Shown in pieces: positions 1 to 7,072 of a stretch of DNA of 64,000 nucleotides; the stretch's first letter is position 1, and each line of letters begins with the position of its first letter. Below the pieces are notes generated by a model that was given only the letters and a program-made list of their open reading frames with translations, had not been told where the DNA came from and did not search any database. The position numbers and the translations under genes are program-made. This DNA comes from Methylococcaceae bacterium. Its GTDB lineage: Bacteria > Pseudomonadota > Gammaproteobacteria > Methylococcales > Methylomonadaceae. Location: assembly GCA_030693065.1 (NCBI GenBank), contig JAUYBL010000007.1:142710-206709 (forward strand), in the 5' to 3' direction.

Positions 1-429
1 GCCGCTTTTGGCGACAAAATCGGTGATGGTTTTAACCAGTTTGGGCTTGGCCGGATCGGTATGCACGTCAAAAATAAACAGCTTGTTGGTGTCCAACGCA
101 CCCGCCCATAAATATTTGCGATCATCGGTAAAGCCGGAGTGATGGGCTTCATTACGGCCGCCCACAGACACGCTGTTGATGACTTTGCCGTACTTGGGTG
201 ACTTGGGATTAACATCGACGGTAACCATTTTGTCTTGTTCGTCGCCAAGCCCTTCCACTCCCAGAGTCCAGATATAAACAAAGTCCTCCTGACCGACAAT
301 TTTGGCCATATACGGCGACATGCAGGTTTCATCGGCTTGTGCCGGGGCTATCGCAAGCCCTGCCAATGCCACCATGGATGCCGCCACGGCAGCACTGATA
401 AGCTTAGTTTTGTTGAGTTTAGTCTTCAT
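1..429 (-). CDS. mtoX: Methanethiol oxidase / selenium-binding protein 56 family, N-terminal part (truncated by window edge)
   Basis: Only the first 143 residues lie in the window; the frame is open at the left edge. Residues 1-32 form a signal peptide (basic start, Ala/Val-rich core, APAQA before DET), so the enzyme is exported. After it come segments typical of the SBP56/MtoX family: MSPYMAKIVGQ, a YIWTLGVEGLGDEQDKM stretch, VGGRNEAHHSGFTDDR and LWAGALDTNKLFIFDV. In this family MtoX oxidises methanethiol to formaldehyde, sulfide and hydrogen peroxide in the periplasm, using copper. The start is fixed by an AGAGGAAG ribosome site at about 431-438. A foldable leader and an operator-like palindrome lie upstream. 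The neighbour upstream is metY, which also uses thiols or sulfide. Family call is secure; catalytic activity is inferred. Confidence 0.87.
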   Translation of the reverse strand, partial: MKTKLNKTKLISAAVAASMVALAGLAIAPAQADETCMSPYMAKIVGQEDFVYIWTLGVEGLGDEQDKMVTVDVNPKSPKYGKVINSVSVGGRNEAHHSGFTDDRKYLWAGALDTNKLFIFDVHTDPAKPKLVKTITDFVAKSG

Positions 430-449
430 ATTTCTTCCTCTGTAGTTAT

Positions 450-504
450 GTCTCTTTTACGCTGGGTGTTGCCCAAACTGCTCAGCAACACGTCATCCAG
501 AGAC
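450..504 (-). promoter_or_regulatory. Foldable leader RNA just upstream of mtoX
   Basis: On the minus strand this stretch forms a nested structure ending about 20 nt before the mtoX start codon. The inner hairpin pairs GTGTTGC with GCAACAC (466-472 with 485-491, 7 bp perfect). It is enclosed by CTGG/CCAG (462-465 with 497-500) and an outer GTCTCT/AGAGAC stem (450-455 with 499-504, sharing two bases with the previous stem). The ribosome site follows directly. It matches no riboswitch class that I recognise; it could be a thermosensor, a protein site, or just an mRNA-stability element. Confidence 0.4.
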
Positions 505-664
505 TTATTGTTATTATCACTTGCCCTGCCAGTGCCGTTCCCTAACGCCGCAAAGCGTTACAACGCAAAACCGTCTTGCGTTTGCCATCACATCGCACAC
601 TTGCTGTGTTTGATGCAGTCGTTATCGTACTGATAACGAAAAGTCGATTTATCATAACATCAAA

Positions 665-684
665 ATATGACCGGTCGTCTTTAA
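665..684. promoter_or_regulatory. TetR operator-like palindrome upstream of mtoX
   Basis: The site has a GACCGGTC core at 669-676 followed by GTCTTTAA. The same pattern (AATAY-GACCGGTY-GTCTT) occurs just before the tetR gene (3096-3115), and a version one base shorter occurs before the DUF4242 gene (2457-2472). All three copies lie upstream of minus-strand genes. Here the only gene downstream on that strand is mtoX, 240 bp away. Binding by the local TetR protein is inferred from shared sequence only. Confidence 0.5.
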
Positions 685-694
685 ATAAGCTGCT

Positions 695-724
695 AAAAAA
701 CCCGAGCTGCCACTCGAGTTTTTT
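695..724 (-). terminator. Rho-independent terminator after metY
   Basis: A hairpin pairs AAAAAACCCGAG with CTCGAGTTTTTT around a 6-nt loop, with one C-A mismatch. The A-run on the plus strand gives a U-tract for minus-strand transcripts leaving metY 37 bp upstream. It can work in both directions. Confidence 0.65.
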
Positions 725-760
725 AAATGCTGCCTTTATTTGCTCGGTAAAGCTCCGCCC

Positions 761-2032
761 TTAAGATGCTGCCAGCGCTTGCTCCAGATCTTCCAGAATA
801 TCGTCGATATGCTCAATGCCCATCGACAAGCGCACCATTTCTTGCGTGACGCCAGCCTTGACCAACTCTGCCGGTGTCAATTGGCGGTGAGTGGTTGATG
901 CTGGATGGCAAGCCAGCGACTTGGCATCGCCGATATTAACCAACCTGGTGAACAGTTTTAACGCATCCTGAAAATGTTCGCCCGCCTTGCGGCCGCCTTT
1001 TAAACCAAAGGTGAGAATGCCGGACGCACGTCCATCCATGTATTTATCGACCAAGGGTTTATCTTCATGTTCATCAAGTCCTGCGTAATTAACCCAGGCC
1101 ACTTTGTCATGGCTTTGCAGATATTGCGCAACTTTAACAGTGTTGTCGCAGATTCTATCCATGCGCAACGCGAGGGTTTCAATGCCTTGCAAAATCAAAA
1201 ATGAATTAAACGGCGAGATACAAGCACCGGTATTGCGCAACGGTACCACGCGCGCCCGGCCAATGTAGGCGGCAGGCCCCAGCGCTTCGGTATACACCAC
1301 GCCGTGGTAAGAGACATCGGGCTCATTAAGACGACGAAAGCGTTCTTTATGTTCAGCCCAGGGGAATTTACCGCTATCGACAATGATGCCGCCAATACTG
1401 TTGCCATGACCGCCGAGGTATTTGGTGAGTGCATGCACCACAATATCGGCGCCGTGTTCAATCGGACGGCATAAATACGGCGAAGGCACGGTGTTATCAA
1501 CAATCAACGGCACGCCGTGACGATGGGCGATCTCTGCCAACAGTTCAAAATCGGTAATGTTGCCGAGCGGGTTGCCGACCGATTCGCAGAATATGGCTTT
1601 GGTTTTGTCGTCGATCAATGCCTCAAACGCATCCGGGTCACGATAATCGGCAAAACGCACGTTGATACCGTATTGCGGCAAGGTGTGGGCAAATAAATTA
1701 TAAGTACCGCCATACAGAGTCGAGGCGGAAACGATGTTGTCGCCCGCTTCGGCAATGGTCATGATCGCGTAAGTAATCGCCGCCATCCCGGATGCCAATG
1801 CCAGGCCTGCCAGTCCACCTTCCAACTCAGCGACGCGCTTTTCCAGCACGTCGGTGGTCGGGTTCATGATGCGGGTGTAGATATTGCCTGCGACCTTCAG
1901 GTCGAATAAATCAGCACCATGTTGGGTGTCGTCAAACGCGTAAGAGGTGGTTTGATAGATAGGGACAGCAACTGCTTTGGTGGTTGGATCGGGGCTGTAG
2001 CCACCGTGTACGGCTATGGTTTCTAGTTTCAT
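761..2032 (-). CDS. metY: O-acetylhomoserine aminocarboxypropyltransferase (sulfhydrylase)
   Basis: This is a 423-residue Cys/Met-metabolism PLP enzyme of fold type I, the usual length for MetY. It joins O-acetylhomoserine with sulfide to give homocysteine, or with methanethiol to give methionine directly. Visible landmarks are the N-terminal TIAVHGGYSPDP, the YTRIMNPTTDVLEKR motif near residue 55, ASGMAAI near 81, and the PLP-binding lysine in HALTKYLGGHGN (K204). The start codon has only a weak ribosome site. It shares its strand with mtoX, whose product releases sulfide from methanethiol, so the two may act on the same sulfur pool; that link is inference. A REP pair lies upstream at 2071-2143. 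Confidence 0.93.
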   Translation of the reverse strand: MKLETIAVHGGYSPDPTTKAVAVPIYQTTSYAFDDTQHGADLFDLKVAGNIYTRIMNPTTDVLEKRVAELEGGLAGLALASGMAAITYAIMTIAEAGDNIVSASTLYGGTYNLFAHTLPQYGINVRFADYRDPDAFEALIDDKTKAIFCESVGNPLGNITDFELLAEIAHRHGVPLIVDNTVPSPYLCRPIEHGADIVVHALTKYLGGHGNSIGGIIVDSGKFPWAEHKERFRRLNEPDVSYHGVVYTEALGPAAYIGRARVVPLRNTGACISPFNSFLILQGIETLALRMDRICDNTVKVAQYLQSHDKVAWVNYAGLDEHEDKPLVDKYMDGRASGILTFGLKGGRKAGEHFQDALKLFTRLVNIGDAKSLACHPASTTHRQLTPAELVKAGVTQEMVRLSMGIEHIDDILEDLEQALAAS

Positions 2033-2070
2033 AGGATCTACTTAGTCTGGATGACGTTGGCCATGCTTTG

Positions 2071-2143
2071 GTAGGATGTGCCGAGGAACGAGGCGCATCA
2101 TTTGCGATAATTGATGCGCTTCACTGTGTTCAGCGCATCCTAC
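2071..2143. repeat. Paired REP hairpins (BIME-like), GTAGGATGYGC family
   Basis: Two palindromic units sit head to head. The left begins GTAGGATGTGCC and closes with GGCGCATCA; the right opens TGATGCGC and ends GCGCATCCTAC, which reads GTAG on the other strand. Each unit thus carries the GTAG head typical of REP sequences mobilised by RAYT proteins. The region lies between metY and the DUF4242 gene. Confidence 0.7.
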
Positions 2144-2155
2144 GCAAAATGGCGA

Positions 2156-2431
2156 CTAACCTTCAGCGGTAGTTGGATCAATGATGGTTTTAATTTGAGA
2201 AATACGATTAGCTGGAAATCCGCCTTGTTCAGCATGGGCTTTAACAGTGGCTTCATCCGGTGCGATGTATACGCAATAGACTTTATCGTCAGTGACATAG
2301 CTTTCCAGCCATTGGATCTTTGGCCCCAAGTCACTTAACACGCCGCAAGATTTTTGCGAGATGCCTTGTAAGTCTTGCGCAGTTAATGCACCAGCACCGG
2401 GGATGTCACGTTCAATAATGTATTTAGGCAT
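2156..2431 (-). CDS. DUF4242 (SCO4226-like nickel-binding) small protein
   Basis: This 91-residue protein has the DUF4242 layout: MPKYIIERDIPGAG at the start, a middle SYVTDDKVYCVYIAPDEATVKAHAEQGGFP, and a short C-terminus ending in IIDPTTAEG. Members are single ferredoxin-like domains; one, SCO4226, binds nickel, but most have no known function. A ribosome site (GGAGTAAAGC) precedes the ATG. An operator-like GGTCGTCTTT lies 28-41 bp upstream and resembles sites at tetR and mtoX, so the gene is probably controlled by the TetR protein encoded next to it. No signal peptide or membrane segment is visible. Confidence 0.75.
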   Translation of the reverse strand: MPKYIIERDIPGAGALTAQDLQGISQKSCGVLSDLGPKIQWLESYVTDDKVYCVYIAPDEATVKAHAEQGGFPANRISQIKTIIDPTTAEG

Positions 2432-2456
2432 TGCTTTACTCCTGTTGATTAAAATA

Positions 2457-2472
2457 AATGACGGTCGTCTTT
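2457..2472. promoter_or_regulatory. TetR operator-like site before DUF4242 gene
   Basis: The sequence AATGACGGTCGTCTTT matches the mtoX-upstream site except that one C of the CCGG core is missing. It sits where a promoter for the DUF4242 gene is expected. Confidence 0.4.
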
Positions 2473-2490
2473 GTAAAGCACAATAAAAAA

Positions 2491-3087
2491 TTATGCTTTA
2501 AAAAAATCCCCCAATAAATCATCCCGGCATTGCTTAAGCGGCACTGATGATTTATCGATCTTCATCCGTAATAATGCACCCTGCCACGTATTGGCCAATA
2601 AGTCGGCCATGGCTTGCGCTGATTTGTCTATTCTGACTGTACCTTGTTGTTGGGCTATTTCCAGACCCTGTTGCAGCAAATCCCGATAGCGAACAACTGC
2701 CGTTTGCAGGGATTTTTGGCAAATTTCGCTGGTATCGCCGATTTCACCCATCAAATTACCCAGCAGACAGCCACCTTTGAAATCGGCTTTTTCCAATTCG
2801 CCGATTAACTCATTAAAATAATTTTGCAGCGCGCCCAGCGCGTCGTCTTCGGACTTTTGCAAATGCCCCGCCAACAACACAATAAACGGCTCGATATAAT
2901 GCTGAATGACTTCAGCTCCAAAATTTTCTTTACTGCCAAAGTAATTGTAAAAAGAACCCTTGGGGATTTTTACCGCATCCAGAATTTCTTTAAGTCCGGT
3001 ACCGTGATAGCCTTGTTCGGTAAGTAGCGCCACGCCTTGGCTTAATAGCTTCTCGCGGTTAATCAGTTTATTTGCTTCTCTAGTCAT
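2491..3087 (-). CDS. TetR/AcrR family transcriptional regulator
   Basis: This is a 198-residue TetR-type repressor. The N-terminal helix-turn-helix covers about residues 14-56 (LLSQGVALLTEQGYHGTGL, then KIPKGSFYNYFGSKENF). The C-terminal ligand domain resembles the group that includes NemR and AcuR-like regulators, with KGGCLLGNLMGEIGD near residue 104 carrying a cysteine (C106 region) that could sense electrophiles; that role is only a suggestion. A GACCGGTT palindrome lies 14-28 bp before its own start, which fits autoregulation. It is followed in the same direction by the DUF4242 gene 59 bp away. Confidence 0.9.
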   Translation of the reverse strand: MTREANKLINREKLLSQGVALLTEQGYHGTGLKEILDAVKIPKGSFYNYFGSKENFGAEVIQHYIEPFIVLLAGHLQKSEDDALGALQNYFNELIGELEKADFKGGCLLGNLMGEIGDTSEICQKSLQTAVVRYRDLLQQGLEIAQQQGTVRIDKSAQAMADLLANTWQGALLRMKIDKSSVPLKQCRDDLLGDFFKA

Positions 3088-3095
3088 GGTTAGAT

Positions 3096-3115
3096 AATAC
3101 GACCGGTTGTCTTAA
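3096..3115. promoter_or_regulatory. TetR operator-like site at the tetR promoter
   Basis: The site reads AATACGACCGGTTGTCTTAA and overlaps the region just ahead of the tetR start codon. It matches the mtoX-upstream copy at 16 of 20 positions (my count by eye). This placement is typical for autorepression. Confidence 0.55.
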
Positions 3116-3274
3116 CATGTCAATGCGGTACTTTGTCGCAGCACTGTCTAACATCTCTCGAGCTGGTCAATGCCTTTGCTGGCTAACAAAATGCTTAAAC
3201 TAATAATACCAATCCCAATATATTTTTAATTAATCCGTCAAATATTCTATGTCGCCAAGTTAAGCCGTTCGTGG

Positions 3275-3348
3275 TCGACTGCAAGGAGAGCCTGCCCCGT
3301 TTCATCGGGCATGCAGGAGGTAGAGCAACGCAAGGAGCAGTTGCCGAG
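3275..3348. repeat. 74-bp interspersed repeat, copy 1
   Basis: This stretch (beginning TCGACTGCAAGGAGAGCC and ending GCAGTTGCCGAG) is repeated at 10412-10484 with about six differences and one indel. It contains the internal palindrome GCCTGCCCCG/CGGGCATGC-like arms. The second copy interrupts another repeat, which suggests that the unit is mobile. Confidence 0.65.
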
Positions 3349-3584
3349 AGCTTGTCGAACCATGAACGGATTAACCATTCAGCCTTCGACAGGCTTCACC
3401 ACAAGGGTGATCTATGGACAGACGAACGGTTAATCCTTAAATTGTCATCGTTGATCCAGCCCCCCATCATTTAAATGACAATAAAATATGAATTTATTGG
3501 AATTGGTATAAGAAGGATTATTGCCGATTCAGGCCAGCTTGGTTTGGTATCATAACCGGCAACAGCCAACCTTCAGGAAACTCC

Positions 3585-4067
3585 ATGCGCCAACAATCCG
3601 AGACCAAATCACCCGCTAGCGACTTAACCATGCATTGGCTTGTGGTCGGCTTCATGGCCGCATTGCTTCTAGGTTACATTGTGTTTTGCCATACCCCTCA
3701 AGGGGCCGCATTACAACAACCGCTCGCCGAGCACGAGCGGATTTTGTTGCGCACAATTTTATATGTCGCGGCCATCGTCACCATGCCGATAACTAATTTA
3801 ATCCGCCATATTCAATTGCGCTTAAATCAAACCATGCCCGGCAATAAATCGGCAAAAAGTCGCTATTTACTGACAGTTATCGTTTCCATGACGCTTATTG
3901 AAAGCATTGGTGCATACGGTTTGATTATGTATTTGCTCGGCGATGGCTATAACACGCTGCACATATTTATCATAGTCTCGGCGCTGGGCATGTACTTATA
4001 TAGGCCCAAGGTCAGCGAATACGAAAGCATTGTTGAGGCGTTGGCTGAGCAATCTGAAACTGTTTGA
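3585..4067 (+). CDS. Small integral membrane protein of unknown function
   Basis: I do not recognise this 160-residue protein. It has four likely membrane segments: about residues 18-37 (LVVGFMAALLLGYIVF), 55-70 (LLRTILYVAAIVTMPI), 94-117 (LLTVIVSMTLIESIGAYGLI) and 125-137 (IFIIVSALGMYLY), with a short charged C-terminal tail. An AGGAAACTCC ribosome site precedes the ATG. It stands alone, upstream of a convergent haloperoxidase-like gene, and a shared hairpin at 4166-4192 separates them. The codon use is like that of neighbouring genes. Confidence 0.7.
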   Translation: MRQQSETKSPASDLTMHWLVVGFMAALLLGYIVFCHTPQGAALQQPLAEHERILLRTILYVAAIVTMPITNLIRHIQLRLNQTMPGNKSAKSRYLLTVIVSMTLIESIGAYGLIMYLLGDGYNTLHIFIIVSALGMYLYRPKVSEYESIVEALAEQSETV

Positions 4068-4165
4068 TTACGAGAGTTTTTTGGGTAGCGGTATCAACAA
4101 AGCTCAAGATCTACATATTGTTATTGCCGCTTTCAAAGGAATGATTTTAAAGTCACGAAACCCTA

Positions 4166-4192
4166 TCGGGTTGCCGTTTTCCGGCAACCCGA
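4166..4192. terminator. Hairpin between convergent genes
   Basis: A perfect 11-bp stem (TCGGGTTGCCG with CGGCAACCCGA) with a TTTTC loop lies between the plus-strand membrane protein and the minus-strand haloperoxidase-like gene. There is no long T-tract on either side, so it may be a weak terminator or a transcript-end stabiliser. Confidence 0.5.
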
Positions 4193-4205
4193 CCTGATAA
4201 TTAAC

Positions 4206-5618
4206 TCAAGCCCCAGACCACAAATCTTGAGCTCGGGCATACGCAGCAGCTCCCACTTTTTCACCAATGTCGAGCCCAACAACATTACCTTCGTAGAAAT
4301 GGATCCCCCCGTACAAACGAGATTCGCCAGCTTCGCGCGCCGCGCCGGTAAATGTTGACCACGATAAAATGACATCAGTTACCGGCTCGGTGGGATCGGC
4401 CCTGAGCGGAACGTCTTGAGAATAAAAGAAACCAAATCGGTCGCTTCCGGTAAATTTTTTGAGCACCGTTGCGGCTGCCATCGAGAAGCCACTATGCCCA
4501 GAGGTAAACTCAGAAAAAGGCGGTGTTGGAAATGTAGGTACTTGGAATGGCCGCCAACTCTCGCCAAGTATGGCCTGTGTGCCTTTGCCGGGACCGCCCC
4601 AGGCATTGATGAGTTTTCCGCGAAACAGATGCCGAATTGCGGTGATTGGTCGAACATAATCAAAAAATCGTTTAGCATCCCAAGTCGCAATACTAGCATC
4701 GAAGATGGCATTGGCCAGGGCAAAGTAAAGCTTAACCGAGGCAGCTAAATCAAGTTTGTCGCGCTCCGCGACAAATGCCGCAAATTCAGTCCAGTGGCCT
4801 GGAGGTAATTCCGATTTCGGGCCATCGGCCCAATATTCTGCAATCACCTTATGTTCCGGGGTGAGTCGGGCCTGAACGTCGATAACGTGTTTAGCCTGAT
4901 CCAGATAACCTTGACTGAGCGGATTTTGCGGCAGAGTAGTCGGTCTAAATTGACTGCCACTCGTTAAGGCAAAAGGCTTTACCGCACCCCAGTGAGGCGC
5001 TATAAATTTTGGTGTTTTGGCTTCATGATCGGCATTCAAGTAAGTTAAAGCCTGCCAACGACCAGGAAAATCAGTAGCATCGGGTGCGGCCGACAGCAGA
5101 ACCGCCTGGGGTTTATTGACCGGTGCATATCCGGAGGTGTCTGCATATAAACCAGCTTGATTGGCATTATCCGCATGGCGAAAAGCCAGCACGGCATTTG
5201 CAGCAAGATTGGCAACGCCGACTGGATTATTGGTATTAGTGTTGGCATCGCCAACCGTAATGCCTTCAGAGATTAGTTTATTGTTGAGCGCGGACTCGTA
5301 TTCGGATCGAAACGGTTCAGCGTAAATGGTCGGAGGAAATTGGTCGACTATGGCTCGGTAGGCGGCTTGACTGACAGCTTTACGACGATTTGCATCAGTA
5401 CGTTGGGCGGCGGGTCGACGTGGTGTTGGACTGTGTGTGGTTTTAGCAATATCGTCATAAGCGGCCCAGGCATCATAAACGGTCGTATAAATGATACCGA
5501 TGGATCGGGCGACTTGCGGTGGCCCGCCGCGCTCCCTGTCTGGACTGCTAAAAGGCAGTTTCCCGACCGCACGGATTGCATCCAGGGCGATATTATTCCA
5601 GTCAATAATCAGATTCAT
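4206..5618 (-). CDS. Vanadium-dependent haloperoxidase-like (PAP2 superfamily) protein
   Basis: This 470-residue protein carries the three-part vanadate/phosphate signature near its C-terminus: K-x6-RP (K316, R323, P324), TSGH (372-375) and SR-x5-H (S433, R434, H440). Those residues bind vanadate in haloperoxidases and phosphate in PAP2 acid phosphatases. The EFTSGHSGFSMAAATVL form is that of chloroperoxidase-like bacterial proteins. The N-terminal 300 residues are the mostly helical half of the family. I chose the ATG at 5618 because GGAGAG lies just upstream; a TTG six codons earlier is possible. No signal peptide is visible, which suggests a cytoplasmic protein. Halide oxidation is not proven by sequence. 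Confidence 0.85.
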   Translation of the reverse strand: MNLIIDWNNIALDAIRAVGKLPFSSPDRERGGPPQVARSIGIIYTTVYDAWAAYDDIAKTTHSPTPRRPAAQRTDANRRKAVSQAAYRAIVDQFPPTIYAEPFRSEYESALNNKLISEGITVGDANTNTNNPVGVANLAANAVLAFRHADNANQAGLYADTSGYAPVNKPQAVLLSAAPDATDFPGRWQALTYLNADHEAKTPKFIAPHWGAVKPFALTSGSQFRPTTLPQNPLSQGYLDQAKHVIDVQARLTPEHKVIAEYWADGPKSELPPGHWTEFAAFVAERDKLDLAASVKLYFALANAIFDASIATWDAKRFFDYVRPITAIRHLFRGKLINAWGGPGKGTQAILGESWRPFQVPTFPTPPFSEFTSGHSGFSMAAATVLKKFTGSDRFGFFYSQDVPLRADPTEPVTDVILSWSTFTGAAREAGESRLYGGIHFYEGNVVGLDIGEKVGAAAYARAQDLWSGA

Positions 5619-5776
5619 TGCTCTCTCCAGCTTCAAGTTAAGCAGCTAAACGCTGCGGAAAGTTGAACTTAATGGAAGTTCAACCGAAACATTAAGACTG
5701 AAAATATAATAAAGTGAATTTCAAATAAATTGCAAAATTAAACTTTTATCTACTTATAAAAAGATATTGAATAATC

Positions 5777-6622
5777 TTAACACTCCACCATCTGCGCATA
5801 TTGCTTAGGCTTTCTAGCCCCCGGGCAATCGATACTGAAGCGTTCGACTGGCTCGCCCAACTTTAACGCAGTCAGTTGTCCGCCCCACAAGCAACCTGTG
5901 TCAATGCCGTAACAATTGGGGCCTTCGTAATATCCCAACGCCGACCAATGGCCAAAAACAATACGCATGTCAGCGCTTTTGCGGCCGGGTACATCAAACC
6001 AAGGCAAAAGTTTTTTCGGTTGCGAACCTAACGGACCGCTATTCACATAATCCAGCCGTCCTTCGGCATCGCAAAAACGCATACGGGTAAAACAATTGAT
6101 GATAAATCTTAACCTGCCAATACCTTTTAAACTGGACGACCACTGGTTGGGTTTATTGCCGTACATTTGTTGTAAAAAGTTTTGGTAATTTGGACCTTGC
6201 AATGCTTCTTCAGCCAATGCGGCCATTTTTTGAGTTTTTTTAAAATCCCATTGCGGTGGTAAACCAGCATGTAACAAGCAAAATTGGTCGTTGTAATGAA
6301 ACAGCGGCCGGTGTCTTAGCCAATAGATCAATTCATCTCGATCAGGAGCTTCAAGCACCGGCAGTAAGGCGTCTTTTTTATTGGAAATTTTGCTGGCACA
6401 GGAAGCCGCCAGTAAATGCATGTCATGGTTGCCCAACACCGTCACCGCCGCATCCCCCAATGATTTTACAAATCTTAAGGTTTCTAATGACTTGGGACCA
6501 CGGTTGACTAAATCACCGGCAAACCACAGTTGATCAGTCTTTTCATCAAATGCAATCGCTTCCAGCAAGCGCAATAAATCATCAAAGCAACCTTGAATGT
6601 CGCCTATCGCATAAATGGACAT
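5777..6622 (-). CDS. apaH: Symmetrical bis(5'-nucleosyl)-tetraphosphatase
   Basis: This 281-residue protein hydrolyses Ap4A to two ADP and also removes Np4 caps from RNA. It is a metallophosphatase with the metal-binding motifs GDIQGC (7-12), GDLVNRGP (36-43) and GNHD (64-67), then HAGLPPQWD and GHWSALGY later. Length matches E. coli ApaH. It starts 2 bp after the apaG stop codon, giving the apaG-apaH order conserved in gammaproteobacteria. Confidence 0.96.
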   Translation of the reverse strand: MSIYAIGDIQGCFDDLLRLLEAIAFDEKTDQLWFAGDLVNRGPKSLETLRFVKSLGDAAVTVLGNHDMHLLAASCASKISNKKDALLPVLEAPDRDELIYWLRHRPLFHYNDQFCLLHAGLPPQWDFKKTQKMAALAEEALQGPNYQNFLQQMYGNKPNQWSSSLKGIGRLRFIINCFTRMRFCDAEGRLDYVNSGPLGSQPKKLLPWFDVPGRKSADMRIVFGHWSALGYYEGPNCYGIDTGCLWGGQLTALKLGEPVERFSIDCPGARKPKQYAQMVEC

Positions 6623-6624
6623 TA

Positions 6625-7002
6625 TTAATGAAGAGTTCTGGGGATGGACAGCGTGAATCTAGGAATGCTGGTATCAAAATCATCACCATCATCAGAGCGC
6701 ATGGTGTAACTGCCCTGCATGGTGCCGACCGGAGTTTGTATGACCGCGCCACTGGTGTAACGGAAGCTTTCGCCGGGTTTAAGGTAGGGATGTTCGCCAA
6801 CCACGCCATCACCTCGCACTTCCTGGGTTTTACCGTTGGCATCGGTAATCAACCAGTGCCGGGCCAACAATTTAGCGGGCAGTTCACCGGTATTGGTAAT
6901 AGTAATGGTGTATGCAAACACATAGCGATCTTCATCAGGAGCGGATTGCTCCGGGATAAATTGCGGTGTTGCTTCAACTAAAATTTTATTTTTCTCGTTC
7001 AT
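6625..7002 (-). CDS. apaG: ApaG domain protein
   Basis: This 125-residue protein is a single fibronectin-like ApaG domain. It shows the family core YTITITNTGELPAKLLARHWLITDANGKTQEVRGDGVVGEHPYLKPGE (residues about 30-77, quoted here only in part as RHWLITDANG and GDGVVGEHPYLKPGE) and PVGTMQGSY. ApaG is linked to cobalt/magnesium resistance in Salmonella, but its biochemical role is unsettled. It is the first gene of the apaGH pair and diverges from the ankyrin gene across a 70-bp promoter gap. Confidence 0.95.
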   Translation of the reverse strand: MNEKNKILVEATPQFIPEQSAPDEDRYVFAYTITITNTGELPAKLLARHWLITDANGKTQEVRGDGVVGEHPYLKPGESFRYTSGAVIQTPVGTMQGSYTMRSDDGDDFDTSIPRFTLSIPRTLH

Positions 7003-7072
7003 TATCGGATGATATGGCTTGTTTATGGTTATTTCAGCCTAACTCACCCCCAAACGCAAGCAGCTATTCGGT

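Larger units (their letters stand above)
430..760. other. Intergenic region mtoX-metY
   Basis: This gap has no convincing gene; the short plus-strand frames lack family features. It holds the mtoX leader structure, two tandem short inverted repeats (TAACGC/GCGTTA at 543-548 and 555-560; AACGCAA/TTGCGTT at 562-568 and 576-582), an operator-like GACCGGTC core at 669-676, and a terminator hairpin after metY at 695-724. Confidence 0.6.
3088..3584. other. Intergenic region with nested repeats
   Basis: No gene is supported here. After the operator site it contains a 74-bp repeat copy (3275-3348) also found inside the right RAYT arm, then a GTTCGACA-type palindromic stretch bounded by GGATTAACC (3368-3376) and GGTTAATCC (3428-3436). 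The last 100 bp are AT-rich and probably hold the promoter of the next gene. Confidence 0.5.
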
